Assembly: GCA_030054145.1 (NCBI GenBank)
Contig: JASGCK010000004.1
Span: forward strand, 194,521 to 258,520
DNA length: 64,000 nucleotides
Reading direction: 5' to 3'
DNA from: Cytophagales bacterium
Lineage (GTDB): Bacteria > Pseudomonadota > Gammaproteobacteria > Burkholderiales > Burkholderiaceae_C
Every line of letters begins with the position of its first letter. Position 1 is the stretch's first letter. Positions 29,655-37,818 of the stretch are shown here, in pieces. Under the pieces are notes generated by a model, which had not been told where the DNA came from, made no database searches, and saw nothing but the letters and a program-made list of their open reading frames with translations. Made by a program: the position numbers and the translations under genes.

Positions 29655-30761
29655 TTAAAGCAATTGAATCCGTTGATGATCTTGCTGACTAATAAACGCT
29701 TTGAATTCTTGCACAAGTTGCTGACTTTGGCTGACGGCACGACTCCACGCATCCACACGACCCGCAAAGTCATCTATGTACGTGTGGAAATCTTGCCGAT
29801 CTGGGATTTTTCCGTTTGGCAATCCTCGCACCCACTGTGCAGTCGGCGCGAGCACGACCACGTTATCCAAAAACCGCGTGGCCTTGTGCCGCCATTTAAG
29901 CGATTTATCTAGCCATCCCGCAATCAGCTGCTGCTGGAAATGTGGCACTAACACAATCTCGTCATCCCGTAGTTGACCTGCATAGTTCATGTGACAGTGG
30001 TAATCGGTCAAGCCACCATCCCAATACGAACCTGGCGCGGCACCTTGAATGTCATTCACCGCATTCAATAAAAATGGAATGGAACACGAAGCCTGCAACA
30101 CATCGGCAAAATTTGTGGGCGTTAACTGCCGCTGCTTTGTCGCATAGTCGGAACGATCAAAAGGCAATTCGCCTCGGTTACTAAACGCCACGCGCTCGAT
30201 GCAAGCGCTCATCGCTGGGCGATGAATCAAATTGGCAAAAAATGCCCCCGCAAAGCCAAGCGCTGTGCGGGTTTGCAGTCGTTTGCTGAGATTGGTTTGC
30301 CGCAAAAATCCGCGTCCGCGCGAGGTCAAAATATGCAGCCGGTAACGCGGATGATTCAGCACGCCATCCAAATGCGCCGCAAAAAAAGACGTGAGTGCTT
30401 TGGCAAATTCCGCGCTCACCACCTCGCTACTGGGCAGTACCCGCTTACCGCGCTGGTTGTACGTGGGCTCGTAGTCTTGCGCGATGTAGTCACGCGCGAG
30501 TCTGTCAAACCCCGCTTCGCAATCACTCATGCAAGCCGTCGCCATACGCCACGCGCCAATCGATACGCCTAGCAAATCAACGCTCTGGTTAGACGTTTTA
30601 AGCCACTGGCCAAAGATAAATTGATCTAAACCCAAGAGCAGCAAGCCTTTGGGGCCACCCGCCGCACCTGCCACCACGCGAACATCTTTGGCTTGCAGGC
30701 CATTGCGCTCGATATGCGCTTTGGCTTTGCGCCCTGCGTAAATGGCGAGTGCTTGAGTCAT
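29655..30761 (-). CDS. patatin-like phospholipase family protein
   Basis: A 368-residue Ser-Asp lipid acyl hydrolase: oxyanion loop [15 protein letters not shown], nucleophile elbow GVSIGAWR and catalytic Asp in DGGLTDYHC. The family hydrolyses phospholipids or other acyl esters. No signal peptide is seen, so it is probably cytoplasmic. It lies between tex and galU on the same strand, with 8 bases to the galU start, and may be read with galU. Confidence 0.87.
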   Translation of the reverse strand: MTQALAIYAGRKAKAHIERNGLQAKDVRVVAGAAGGPKGLLLLGLDQFIFGQWLKTSNQSVDLLGVSIGAWRMATACMSDCEAGFDRLARDYIAQDYEPTYNQRGKRVLPSSEVVSAEFAKALTSFFAAHLDGVLNHPRYRLHILTSRGRGFLRQTNLSKRLQTRTALGFAGAFFANLIHRPAMSACIERVAFSNRGELPFDRSDYATKQRQLTPTNFADVLQASCSIPFLLNAVNDIQGAAPGSYWDGGLTDYHCHMNYAGQLRDDEIVLVPHFQQQLIAGWLDKSLKWRHKATRFLDNVVVLAPTAQWVRGLPNGKIPDRQDFHTYIDDFAGRVDAWSRAVSQSQQLVQEFKAFISQQDHQRIQLL

Positions 30762-30767
30762 ATTGGA

Positions 30768-33011
30768 TTATTTCTTCAGTTTAGCGAACGCAGCCATCAT
30801 GGCGTTGGGGGCTTGCACCGCTTGCGAGCGCATTAAATTGGGGACTGACCCTGAATTTTTGCGAAGCAATAAATTAGGGTCTGTCCCCAATTTAATGCTA
30901 GATGCATCCAGCCGCATCGACAGTCCAATGCGCTTACGCGCCACGTCAATCTCCATCACCTTCACGCTGACGATATCGCCCGTCTTCACCACCTCGCGCG
31001 CGTCCGATACAAATCTAGCCGCCATTTGGCTGACGTGAACCAAGCCATCTTGATGCACACCCAAATCGATGAACGCGCCAAACTGTGCGACGTTGCTAAC
31101 GGTGCCCTCCAAAATCATGCCCTCGCGCAAATCGGTGATGTCATTCACACCGTCCGTGAGTTTTGCAACCTTGAAATCAGGCCGAGGGTCACGCGCATCA
31201 CCCAGCAGCTTTTCAAACGTGATTTTGGATGCCGCCAACAGCGCCTGCATCTTGTCGTATGACTCAGGATGCACACTGGTGCGATCCAGCGGATTGTCGC
31301 CATCACGAATGCGTAAAAATCCCGCGCACTGCTCAAACGCTTTCGCGCCCAGACTGGGCACTTTGAGAAGCTGTTGACGATTCGTAAACGCACCATTGCT
31401 ATCCCGCCAAGCCACAATCTGCTTGGCCTGCGAGCCTGATAGGCCTGAAACCCTTGATAGCAAAGGCACGCTGGCCATGTTCAAATCCACGCCCACGCCG
31501 TTCACACAATCCTCCACCACCGCGTCCAGCGCCTTGGCTAAATCGCCTTGATTCAAATCGTGCTGATACTGCCCCACGCCAATGCTTTTGGGATCAATCT
31601 TCACCAGCTCCGCCAGCGGATCCTGCAAGCGCCGCGCAATACTGACCGCGCCGCGCAGGCTGACATCAATATCGGGCATCTCTTGGCTGGCGTACTCGCT
31701 CGCGCTATACACGGAGGCGCCCGCTTCGCTCACCACAATTTTTTGCATGAAAACATTGTTCTGCTTGAACTTGGCGATAAGTTCACCCGCCAACTTATCC
31801 GTCTCGCGGCTCGCCGTGCCGTTGCCAATGGCGATCAGTTCCACGCGGTGATGCTGCGCCAGCTTGGCAAGCGTGAAGAGCGAACCCTCCCACTCGCGGC
31901 GCGGCTCATGCGGATAAATCGTCGCGGTGTCGAGCAACTTACCCGTGCTATCCACAATCGCCACCTTCACGCCCGTGCGAATGCCAGGGTCAAGCCCCAT
32001 CACAGCTTTTGGGCCTGCGGGAGCGGCTAACAACAAGTCGCGCAGATTGTCGGCAAACACCTTGGTCGCCACCTTCTCAGCGTCTTCGCGCAGGCGAGTC
32101 AGCAAATCCCGCTCAGTCGAGAGCGACAGCTTCACGCGCCAAGTCCACACAATCGTTTTTTTGATCAGCGCGTCGCTAGCGCGATTTTGGTTTGTCCAGC
32201 GCAGGTGCGCAGCGATACGGCCCTCAGCCAATGCGGAAAAAGTCGGTGCTTTTGCGTCTTCAGGATCAGTTGGAATCAACACCTTCACATCCAAAAACTC
32301 CAATCCCCTACCCCGAAAAACCGCCAGCGCTCGGTGCGAAGGCACGCGGGATATAGGCTCAGAGTAATCAAAGTAATCGCGGAACTTGGCAACTTCTGGG
32401 TCAGCTTCATTCTTGCCAGCCACCAACTTGCTTTGCAGCTCGCCGCTTTGCCAAAGCCACTCGCGCATCAATTGCACCAACCGCGCATCCTCCGCCCAGC
32501 GCTCCGACAAAATATCGCGCACGCCGTCCAGCACCAAAGCAACGCTAGTAAAGTCCGCGCCGTCCTCAGGCTTGGTAGCTTGCACATAAGGCAATGCCTC
32601 AGAGGCCGCATCCAGATTGGGCTGCGCGAACAGCAAGTCCGCAAGCCGCTCCAGTCCTGCCTCGCGGGCCATCTGCCCCTTGGTGCGGCGCTTCACCTTG
32701 TACGGCGTGTAGAGGTCTTCCAGCTCCTGCTTACTAGGCGCATTCAAAAGCAGCGCGTGCAACTCAGGCGTGAGCTTGCCCTGCGCTTCAATCGTTTTGA
32801 TGATGACCGTGCGGCGAGCTTCCAGCTCACGCAAATAAGAGAGCCGAGCCTCCAATTCACGCAGTTGAATATCGTCTAGTCCGCCTGTGACTTCCTTGCG
32901 ATAGCGGGCGATAAAAGGAACAGTTGCCCCGCCATCTAAAAGTTCTACCGCCGCCGAAATTTGATGAATGCCAACCTTGATCTCATTGGCGAGTTGCTTA
33001 AATAAATCCAC
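30768..33011 (-). CDS. tex: Tex family transcription accessory / RNA-binding protein
   Basis: A 747-residue protein with the Tex layout: N-terminal helical domain (LANEIKVGIHQISAAVELLDG), YqgF/RNase H-like domain (GLDPGIRTGVKVAIVDSTG), HhH motifs (LNMASVPLLSRVSGLS) and a C-terminal S1 domain (GMILEGTVSNVAQFGAFIDLGVHQDGLVH, quoted only in part by family use). I chose the GTG at 33011, which has AAGG 5 bases upstream and the expected N-terminus VDLFKQLANEI. Tex is linked to transcription-translation coupling. After the S1 domain (residues about 705-727) sits an inserted palindromic repeat. Confidence 0.93.
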   Translation of the reverse strand: MDLFKQLANEIKVGIHQISAAVELLDGGATVPFIARYRKEVTGGLDDIQLRELEARLSYLRELEARRTVIIKTIEAQGKLTPELHALLLNAPSKQELEDLYTPYKVKRRTKGQMAREAGLERLADLLFAQPNLDAASEALPYVQATKPEDGADFTSVALVLDGVRDILSERWAEDARLVQLMREWLWQSGELQSKLVAGKNEADPEVAKFRDYFDYSEPISRVPSHRALAVFRGRGLEFLDVKVLIPTDPEDAKAPTFSALAEGRIAAHLRWTNQNRASDALIKKTIVWTWRVKLSLSTERDLLTRLREDAEKVATKVFADNLRDLLLAAPAGPKAVMGLDPGIRTGVKVAIVDSTGKLLDTATIYPHEPRREWEGSLFTLAKLAQHHRVELIAIGNGTASRETDKLAGELIAKFKQNNVFMQKIVVSEAGASVYSASEYASQEMPDIDVSLRGAVSIARRLQDPLAELVKIDPKSIGVGQYQHDLNQGDLAKALDAVVEDCVNGVGVDLNMASVPLLSRVSGLSGSQAKQIVAWRDSNGAFTNRQQLLKVPSLGAKAFEQCAGFLRIRDGDNPLDRTSVHPESYDKMQALLAASKITFEKLLGDARDPRPDFKVAKLTDGVNDITDLREGMILEGTVSNVAQFGAFIDLGVHQDGLVHVSQMAARFVSDAREVVKTGDIVSVKVMEIDVARKRIGLSMRLDASSIKLGTDPNLLLRKNSGSVPNLMRSQAVQAPNAMMAAFAKLKK
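30830..30898. repeat. palindromic repeat inserted in the 3' end of tex
   Basis: Arms at 30830-30858 and 30871-30898 (core GGGGACTGACCCT / AGGGTCTGTCCCC) flank a 12-base loop; the arms match over about 27 of 29 positions. It is read in frame and encodes a Lys-Leu-Gly-Thr-Asp-Pro type segment. A related half element (GGGGACTGACCCAAATT) lies at 42655-42675, which identifies it as a dispersed REP-like family. Confidence 0.88.
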
Positions 33012-33113
33012 GAAAACCTTTTTCAAACGCTCAAACAAAAAGCGACATCGAAGTCGCCAACAGCTTAGGATTTTATGACCCAATGCTCAACAGAACAAAA
33101 TTTGTCATTTTTT

Positions 33114-33142
33114 TTGACGAAAATATATACAACACTTATGTT
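33114..33142 (+). promoter_or_regulatory. candidate sigma-70 promoter of hicAB
   Basis: TTGACG (33114-33119) and TATGTT (33137-33142) are separated by exactly 17 bases. The hicA ATG at 33154 is only 11 bases after the -10, so the transcript leader would be about 4-6 bases and hicA would be nearly leaderless; indeed no ribosome binding site precedes it. Confidence 0.6.
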
Positions 33143-33153
33143 AACATTTGCCC

Positions 33154-33333
33154 ATGAATTCCAAGCAAATGAAAAAATGGCTTGAGCAGCAAGGTGCCAT
33201 CTTTGCGCAAGGCAAGGGTTCTCACTTAAACGTTTACCTCAACGGCAAAAAATCCGTGCTGCCCATGCATGGCACCGCCGAACTTGGCAAAGGGTTACAA
33301 ACCGCAATTAAGCGGCAACTTGGACTGAAATAA
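33154..33333 (+). CDS. hicA: HicA family mRNA interferase toxin
   Basis: A 59-residue HicA: MNSKQMKKWLEQQGAIFAQG, then KGSHLNVYL with the catalytic His24, and a basic C-terminus. HicA folds like a double-stranded RNA-binding domain and cleaves mRNA. The ATG at 33154 is chosen over an upstream TTG. hicB follows after 11 bases, in the toxin-first order usual for hicAB. Confidence 0.9.
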   Translation: MNSKQMKKWLEQQGAIFAQGKGSHLNVYLNGKKSVLPMHGTAELGKGLQTAIKRQLGLK

Positions 33334-33344
33334 AAGGATTGAAT

Positions 33345-33761
33345 ATGTTTGATTACCCTGTAAATTTAACGCCAGATGGCAACACGGTGCTAGCCACTTT
33401 CTTAGACGTGCCCGAGGCCATTACGTTTGGCGCGGATGAAGACGAAGCGTTACTACAAGCTGTTGATGCCTTAGAGAGCGCTTTATCTTTTTACGTTGAA
33501 GCTCGCCAGCCCTTGCCAACAGCTAGCAAACCAAAAAAAGGGCAAAAAACCGTTCGTCCATCTGCTCTAGAGTGCGCCAAGCTAGGTGTCTATAAAGCGA
33601 TGGTTGATCAAGGTATTAAAAAATCAGAATTGGCGCGTCGATTAGGCTGGCATATGCCACAAATAGATCGACTGCTCGACCTTAAACACGCCTCAAAATT
33701 TGAGCAAATTGAATCTGCTGCTCATGTACTGGGGAAGCGCATCAATCTGCAAGTTGCTTGA
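33345..33761 (+). CDS. hicB: HicB family antitoxin
   Basis: A 138-residue HicB: N-terminal partial RNase H-like domain (MFDYPVNLTPDGNTVLATFLD, AITFGADEDEALLQAVDALE) and a C-terminal helix-turn-helix (KSELARRLGWHMPQIDRLLDLKH). It should neutralise HicA and repress the operon. The ATG at 33345 has AAAAGG 7 bases upstream, much better than the HicA start, which would favour antitoxin synthesis. Confidence 0.9.
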   Translation: MFDYPVNLTPDGNTVLATFLDVPEAITFGADEDEALLQAVDALESALSFYVEARQPLPTASKPKKGQKTVRPSALECAKLGVYKAMVDQGIKKSELARRLGWHMPQIDRLLDLKHASKFEQIESAAHVLGKRINLQVA

Positions 33762-33779
33762 CTTCGCGACTAGCTATAC

Positions 33780-33795
33780 GTACGTAATCACGTAC
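33780..33795. promoter_or_regulatory. inverted repeat, candidate YefM/YoeB operator
   Basis: GTACGT-AATC-ACGTAC forms a perfect 6-base inverted repeat 28 bases before the yefM-like ATG. A TTGACT lies at 33758-33763, so the repeat sits where the -10 should be. This placement fits autorepression by a YefM-type antitoxin, but the -10 match is poor. Confidence 0.55.
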
Positions 33796-33823
33796 AATCC
33801 CTCACTCACGTGAAGGAACAAAA

Positions 33824-34066
33824 ATGCTCACCCTAACCGCCAGCGAAGCCCGTGCCAATCTTTACCGATTGATTGATGAGACGGCCGAGTCGCATCAGCC
33901 GATCATCATTTCTGGCAAGCGCAACAATGCTGTTTTGCTGTCAAACGAGGATTGGAGCGCCATTCAAGAAACTTTGTATTTGCTAGCGATTCCAGGTATG
34001 CGTGAATCGATTAAAGCGGGCATGGCCGAGCCTCTTGCCAAAAGCGCTAAGAGGCTTGTTTGGTGA
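33824..34066 (+). CDS. yefM: YefM/Phd family antitoxin
   Basis: An 80-residue antitoxin: MLTLTASEARANLYRLIDET, then PIIISGKRNNAVLLSNEDWSAIQETLYL, the classic YefM pattern, followed by an acidic-to-basic tail that should wrap the toxin. GAAGGA lies 6 bases before the ATG. Its stop overlaps the toxin start (GTGA). Confidence 0.92.
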   Translation: MLTLTASEARANLYRLIDETAESHQPIIISGKRNNAVLLSNEDWSAIQETLYLLAIPGMRESIKAGMAEPLAKSAKRLVW

Positions 34067-34326
34067 GTTGGGCTATTGTTTTTGCAAAGCACGCACTCAA
34101 GGATGCGAAAAAGCTCGCGGCGAGTGGGCTTAAAGAGAAAGCGCAAGACTTGTTGGCTGCCTTAGCGAGCAACCCTTTGCACAATCCACCGCCGTATGAA
34201 AAGCTGGTTGGCGACCTGACTGGCGCTTATTCACGGCGCATCAATATTCAGCACCGTATGGTTTACGAGGTATTTCCGAGCGCAAAAACTGTTCGCGTTT
34301 TGCGTATGTGGACGCACTATGAATAG
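34063..34326 (+). CDS. yoeB: YoeB/Txe family toxin
   Basis: An 87-residue ribosome-dependent mRNA endonuclease of the RelE/YoeB group: SWAIVFAKHALKDAKKLAASG, PYEKLVGDLTGAYSRRINIQHRMVYEV and the C-terminal WTHYE, which includes the catalytic His-Tyr ending. I chose the GTG at 34063, overlapping the antitoxin stop; a TTG one codon upstream is also possible. With hicAB this makes two complete TA systems within 1.2 kb. Confidence 0.92.
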   Translation: MSWAIVFAKHALKDAKKLAASGLKEKAQDLLAALASNPLHNPPPYEKLVGDLTGAYSRRINIQHRMVYEVFPSAKTVRVLRMWTHYE

Positions 34327-34341
34327 GCTACGGCCTTATGG

Positions 34342-34361
34342 ATTCCCGCCTTCGCGGGAAT
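34342..34361. repeat. small palindrome ATTCCCGC-CTTC-GCGGGAAT
   Basis: Perfect 8-base arms and a 4-base loop, 15 bases after the yoeB stop. The same palindrome (loop CTGC) is inserted in a glycosyltransferase gene at 51737-51756, and this sequence type is widely dispersed in betaproteobacteria. Here it could also act as a weak hairpin terminator, but no T tract follows. Confidence 0.8.
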
Positions 34362-34385
34362 GACGGATGGTGGTGCTAGTCCGCC

Positions 34386-34475
34386 GATCACTCCGCTCGC
34401 AGCGCTGCCCGCAGCTTCGCGCCAATCTCTGATCACTCCGCTCTTAGCGCCGCTCGCAGCTTCGCGCCAATCTCT
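34386..34475. repeat. 45-bp tandem duplication covering the 3' end of an SDR gene
   Basis: Two adjacent 45-base units (34386-34430 and 34431-34475) match at about 41 positions, beginning GATCACTCCGCTC. The second unit contains the last codons and stop of the SDR gene; the first is an untranslated copy beyond the stop. Confidence 0.88.
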
Positions 34476-35350
34476 GGCTTGTGCTTGAACGGGTCGGTTG
34501 GGTTACGCGCTAGCACAATATCTTCTAGGCGCTCTTGCACGGTCGCTAGGGCTTGCGGATGGCTGTAGATGTAGAACTGATCGGCCTCTAGTGCAGCAAA
34601 TACTTTTGCTGCCACATCGGCGGCGCTGACTTTGCCGCTGCCTACCGCTTTGTCGGATTGCGCTTGACCAATCAATTGGCTCTTGGTTGGTTTTTCGCCT
34701 TGGAGTTCAGCGGGGCGATTGCGGTGGCTTTGCGAGATGCCTGTTGGCACAAAGAACGGGCACAGCACCGATGCGCTCACTTGGTCTGACACTAAGCGCA
34801 GGTCTTGGTAGAGGGTTTCGGTCAAACTCACAACCGCGTGTTTGCTGACGTTGTACACGCCCATGTTGGGGGGATTCAAAAGCCCGGCCATGCTGGCGGT
34901 GTTGACGATGTGGCCTTGATAACTCGCATCTTTTTTTGCCGCTTCCAGCATCATGGGTGTAAAGAAATGCACGCCGTGAACAACGCCCATGACGTTCACG
35001 CCCATCACCCATTGCCAATCGGCGAGCGAGTTTTCCCAAATCAAGCCGCCCGATCCCACGCCTGCGTTATTGAACACAAAATGCGGCGCACCAAACCGCA
35101 CGAACACCGCGTCGGCTAAGGCTTGCATGGCATTGGCGTTCGAGACATCGACACGCATGGCGAGCACTTCTGTCCCAGTTTTTGCGCCCATGCCTTTGAT
35201 TTCGGCAGCGGCTTTATCGAGCGCATCTTGCTGCACATCAACCATCACCACGTTCATGCCGCGCGTAGCGGCAATGCGTGCGCACTCCAATCCAAAACCT
35301 GAGCCTGCGCCCGTTAGAACGGCGGTTTTATTTTTAAATTCTGTCATCAT
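34433..35350 (-). CDS. SDR family oxidoreductase
   Basis: A 305-residue classical short-chain dehydrogenase: TAVLTGAGSGFGLECARIAA (cofactor loop), FNNAGVGSGG, IVNTASMAGLL (Ser) and YNVSKHAVVSL (YxxxK). NADP or NAD dependent reduction or oxidation of an unknown alcohol or ketone. It is the last gene of the leftward acyl-CoA cluster, two bases after the GST gene. Two Met codons open the frame; either could be the start. Confidence 0.88.
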   Translation of the reverse strand: MMTEFKNKTAVLTGAGSGFGLECARIAATRGMNVVMVDVQQDALDKAAAEIKGMGAKTGTEVLAMRVDVSNANAMQALADAVFVRFGAPHFVFNNAGVGSGGLIWENSLADWQWVMGVNVMGVVHGVHFFTPMMLEAAKKDASYQGHIVNTASMAGLLNPPNMGVYNVSKHAVVSLTETLYQDLRLVSDQVSASVLCPFFVPTGISQSHRNRPAELQGEKPTKSQLIGQAQSDKAVGSGKVSAADVAAKVFAALEADQFYIYSHPQALATVQERLEDIVLARNPTDPFKHKPEIGAKLRAALRAE

Positions 35351-35352
35351 TT

Positions 35353-36294
35353 TTAGTGTTCCGCCTTCTTTAAAACAAAGCCTATGCGCGGGAAATGCAC
35401 ATGGACAACACCAGTCAGTTCGTGCGTCCGTGCGAGCGTAAAGCGCGTGCGTGTGGCCGCAACCAGCGTGCCACTTGTCACTTCTAAACCGAAGCTTTCA
35501 GCGGTGATGGTGACCTCTGTGCCCAGCGCAATGCCGTGCTCGTCTTGGAAGACATCACTGCTAGAGAGCACAGCTGGCGTGGCTTGGCGAGCAATGACCA
35601 AGGACTCTGCACGCGTTAACTCCGTGCTATGCCGCGCACCGTGCCCTAGCGCAGCAACGCGATCCATCCACGGCAAAATCGCCGCATGGGTTGCTAGCAC
35701 ACCGGCAATCGCGGGCAAACGGCGCGTAAACCACAGCGCGTGATAGATAGCCAAATCAGCAACCGAGAGTTGCTCGCCCAGCACAAACTGGGACGACTCC
35801 AGCATGGTTGCAATGCGGCGCAAATACGATTTGTACGCAGCCGCAGCATCGCCTGGATACATCCGCGCGGCCCCGCCCCGCATGGCTGCGCGGTCTGCGG
35901 CAAATGCTTTTAAATCCAAACCTGGGTTCAATCTCGCGAACTCTGCGCCGCCCGCTGGCGAGAAGTTGTACGCCATAGCCGTACCAAACAATGTGCCATC
36001 CGCCCACTGCGCCAAGGTTCGCGCCAGTCCCGTTTGGCCTTGTGGATAAAGGCTTGGCGTTGGCTTCAGTGATTCCAGCACTTCGCAAATCAAGAGCGTA
36101 TCGCAATAAATATCTGCGCCCATTTGCAGCACAGGCACGCGGCGATAACCGCCCGTTAAAGCTTGCAACTCGGGCTTGGGCATGATGGGCGAGACATCGC
36201 ACGAGTGCCACGCTAGATTTTTCAGTCCAAACACCAAGCGGATTTTTTCCGCAAAGGGCGAGTTGGGGTAATGGTGGAGGATGGGAGCGGGCAT
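35353..36294 (-). CDS. glutathione S-transferase family protein
   Basis: A 313-residue GST-like protein. N-terminal thioredoxin-like part: LHHYPNSPFAEKIRLVFGLKNL, RRVPVLQMGADIYCDTLLICEVLE (cis-Pro and Ser/Thr glutathione contacts). A helical C-terminal domain follows (FVLGEQLSVADLAIYHALWF), then about 90 extra residues that I do not recognise and that are beyond a standard 200-220 residue GST. Start 2 bases after the reductase gene. Confidence 0.83.
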   Translation of the reverse strand: MPAPILHHYPNSPFAEKIRLVFGLKNLAWHSCDVSPIMPKPELQALTGGYRRVPVLQMGADIYCDTLLICEVLESLKPTPSLYPQGQTGLARTLAQWADGTLFGTAMAYNFSPAGGAEFARLNPGLDLKAFAADRAAMRGGAARMYPGDAAAAYKSYLRRIATMLESSQFVLGEQLSVADLAIYHALWFTRRLPAIAGVLATHAAILPWMDRVAALGHGARHSTELTRAESLVIARQATPAVLSSSDVFQDEHGIALGTEVTITAESFGLEVTSGTLVAATRTRFTLARTHELTGVVHVHFPRIGFVLKKAEH

Positions 36295-36296
36295 TT

Positions 36297-37322
36297 TTAG
36301 TTCATTTTCACCAATTGCTTACCAAAGTTTTTGCCTTTGAGCAGTCCAAGGAAAGCCTCGGGCGCGGACGCAATCCCGCTCGCAATCGACTCACGCGCCT
36401 TGAGCTTTTTGGTTGCCACCAAGGTGCCCAGTTCCTGCAAAGCTTCAGGCCACACTTCCATGTGTTCGCTGACGATAAAGCCTTCTACTTTGAGGCGATT
36501 AATCAAAATAAGCGCTGGATTGGCAAGCGGCATGGGTGCGCCGTTGTAGCCCGCAATCATGCCGCAAATCGCCATGCGGCCAAAGGCGTTCATGCGTAGC
36601 AATACCGTGTCCATGATCCAACCACCCACGTTTTCAAAGTAGCAGTCGATGCCGTTTGGCGCAGCTTCTTTGAGTGCCTTACTCAGCGCCTTGCCGTCGG
36701 TATGTTCTTTGTAGTCAATGCAGGCATCAAAACCGAGTTCGTTCACCACGTAATCACATTTATCTTTGCCGCCTGCAATGCCCACCACGCGGCAGCCACG
36801 CGCCTTAGCCAGCACGCCCACTGCGCTACCCACCGCACCAGAGGCAGCGGTCACGCAAACGGTTTCGCCTGCTTTGGGTTGACAGATTTTCACCAACCCA
36901 TACCACGCCGTTACGCCAGGCATACCGACTGAGCCAAGATAAGCGGAGAGCGGAATCTGCGTCACGGACTCATCGGGCACCTTGCGCAGCACGCCCACTA
37001 CCGAATCGGACGCGACGCTGTACTCTTGCCAGCCGCCCATACCGACGACCTTGTCACCAACCGCATATTTCGCGCTTTTCGACTCCACCACTTCGCCCAC
37101 GGTGCCGCCAATCATGACTTCACCCAGCGCCTGCGCTGCCGCGTAGCTCTTGCTGTCGTTCATGCGTCCGCGCATATAAGGATCAAGGCTCAAGTAATGG
37201 TGCTTGACCAGCACTTCGCCGTCTTTCAGCTGTGGTGCGGGGCTAGAGATAAGCTTGAAGTTACTCGCAACCGCATCGCCCACGGGGCGGTTGTCTAAAA
37301 CGATTTGTTGGTTGATAGGCAT
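36297..37322 (-). CDS. zinc-free MDR NADP-dependent reductase (CurA / prostaglandin reductase type)
   Basis: A 341-residue medium-chain reductase: LSLDPYMRGRMNDSKSY near the N-terminus, PGVTAWYGLVKICQPKAGETVCVTAASGAVGS (cofactor domain entry) and FIVSEHMEVWPEALQELG. The family reduces enones and 2-alkenals, which fits a fatty-acid degradation cluster. GGAG lies 8 bases before the ATG. A 48-base gap separates it from the thioesterase gene. Confidence 0.9.
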   Translation of the reverse strand: MPINQQIVLDNRPVGDAVASNFKLISSPAPQLKDGEVLVKHHYLSLDPYMRGRMNDSKSYAAAQALGEVMIGGTVGEVVESKSAKYAVGDKVVGMGGWQEYSVASDSVVGVLRKVPDESVTQIPLSAYLGSVGMPGVTAWYGLVKICQPKAGETVCVTAASGAVGSAVGVLAKARGCRVVGIAGGKDKCDYVVNELGFDACIDYKEHTDGKALSKALKEAAPNGIDCYFENVGGWIMDTVLLRMNAFGRMAICGMIAGYNGAPMPLANPALILINRLKVEGFIVSEHMEVWPEALQELGTLVATKKLKARESIASGIASAPEAFLGLLKGKNFGKQLVKMN

Positions 37323-37370
37323 AGAAAATCTCCTGTAGTAAAAATGAATGTGAAAAATAAATGTGACAAG

Positions 37371-37814
37371 TTAATCGGTCGAAATCTGCGGTGCAGCACG
37401 AGCGGGCAACAGGCGCTTTACGTATTTGAACGTGCCCGTCGCCGACGCGCACACCCGGCCCGCTTCGTCAAAAATTGAAGCTTCGGTAAACGCCATCGTG
37501 GCCGTGCGGTGAATGAGTTTGCCTTTGGCGGTGAGCAACGCCAGCGGACTAGGACGCATGAAGGTGGTCTTCATCTCAATCGTGACCACGCCCGTGTCAG
37601 GCGACACGCTACGCGCAGCGGTTGCCATCGTCACATCCAAGAGCGTCATCACGACGCCGCCGTGCGCCACAGCAAATGAATTCGCGTGCTCTGGCTTTGG
37701 CGTGTAGAGGATGACGGACTCCCCGCCTGCAAATTGAGTGAGCTCAAAACCCAGCAGATCAACAAAAGGAATCGCGACACCAAAGCCTTTAGCGGCAAAG
37801 GAATTGAACGACAT
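37371..37814 (-). CDS. PaaI-type acyl-CoA thioesterase
   Basis: A 147-residue hotdog thioesterase: GGESVILYTPKPEHANSFAVAHGGVVMTLLDVTMA contains the HGG motif (quoted here only as AVAHGGVVMTLLDVTMA), and MKTTFMRPSPLALL follows. It probably hydrolyses a CoA intermediate of the neighbouring pathway. The ATG at 37814 is 4 bases after the SDR stop; the longer upstream frame is inside the SDR gene. Confidence 0.87.
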   Translation of the reverse strand: MSFNSFAAKGFGVAIPFVDLLGFELTQFAGGESVILYTPKPEHANSFAVAHGGVVMTLLDVTMATAARSVSPDTGVVTIEMKTTFMRPSPLALLTAKGKLIHRTATMAFTEASIFDEAGRVCASATGTFKYVKRLLPARAAPQISTD

Positions 37815-37818
37815 GAAC

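Noticed and set aside
32187..32879. 230-codon frame opposite tex
   Set aside because: Antisense to tex; no recognisable domain.
33114..34361. Prophage or integrative element around the TA genes
   Set aside because: No integrase, phage structural gene or att-like direct repeats are visible.
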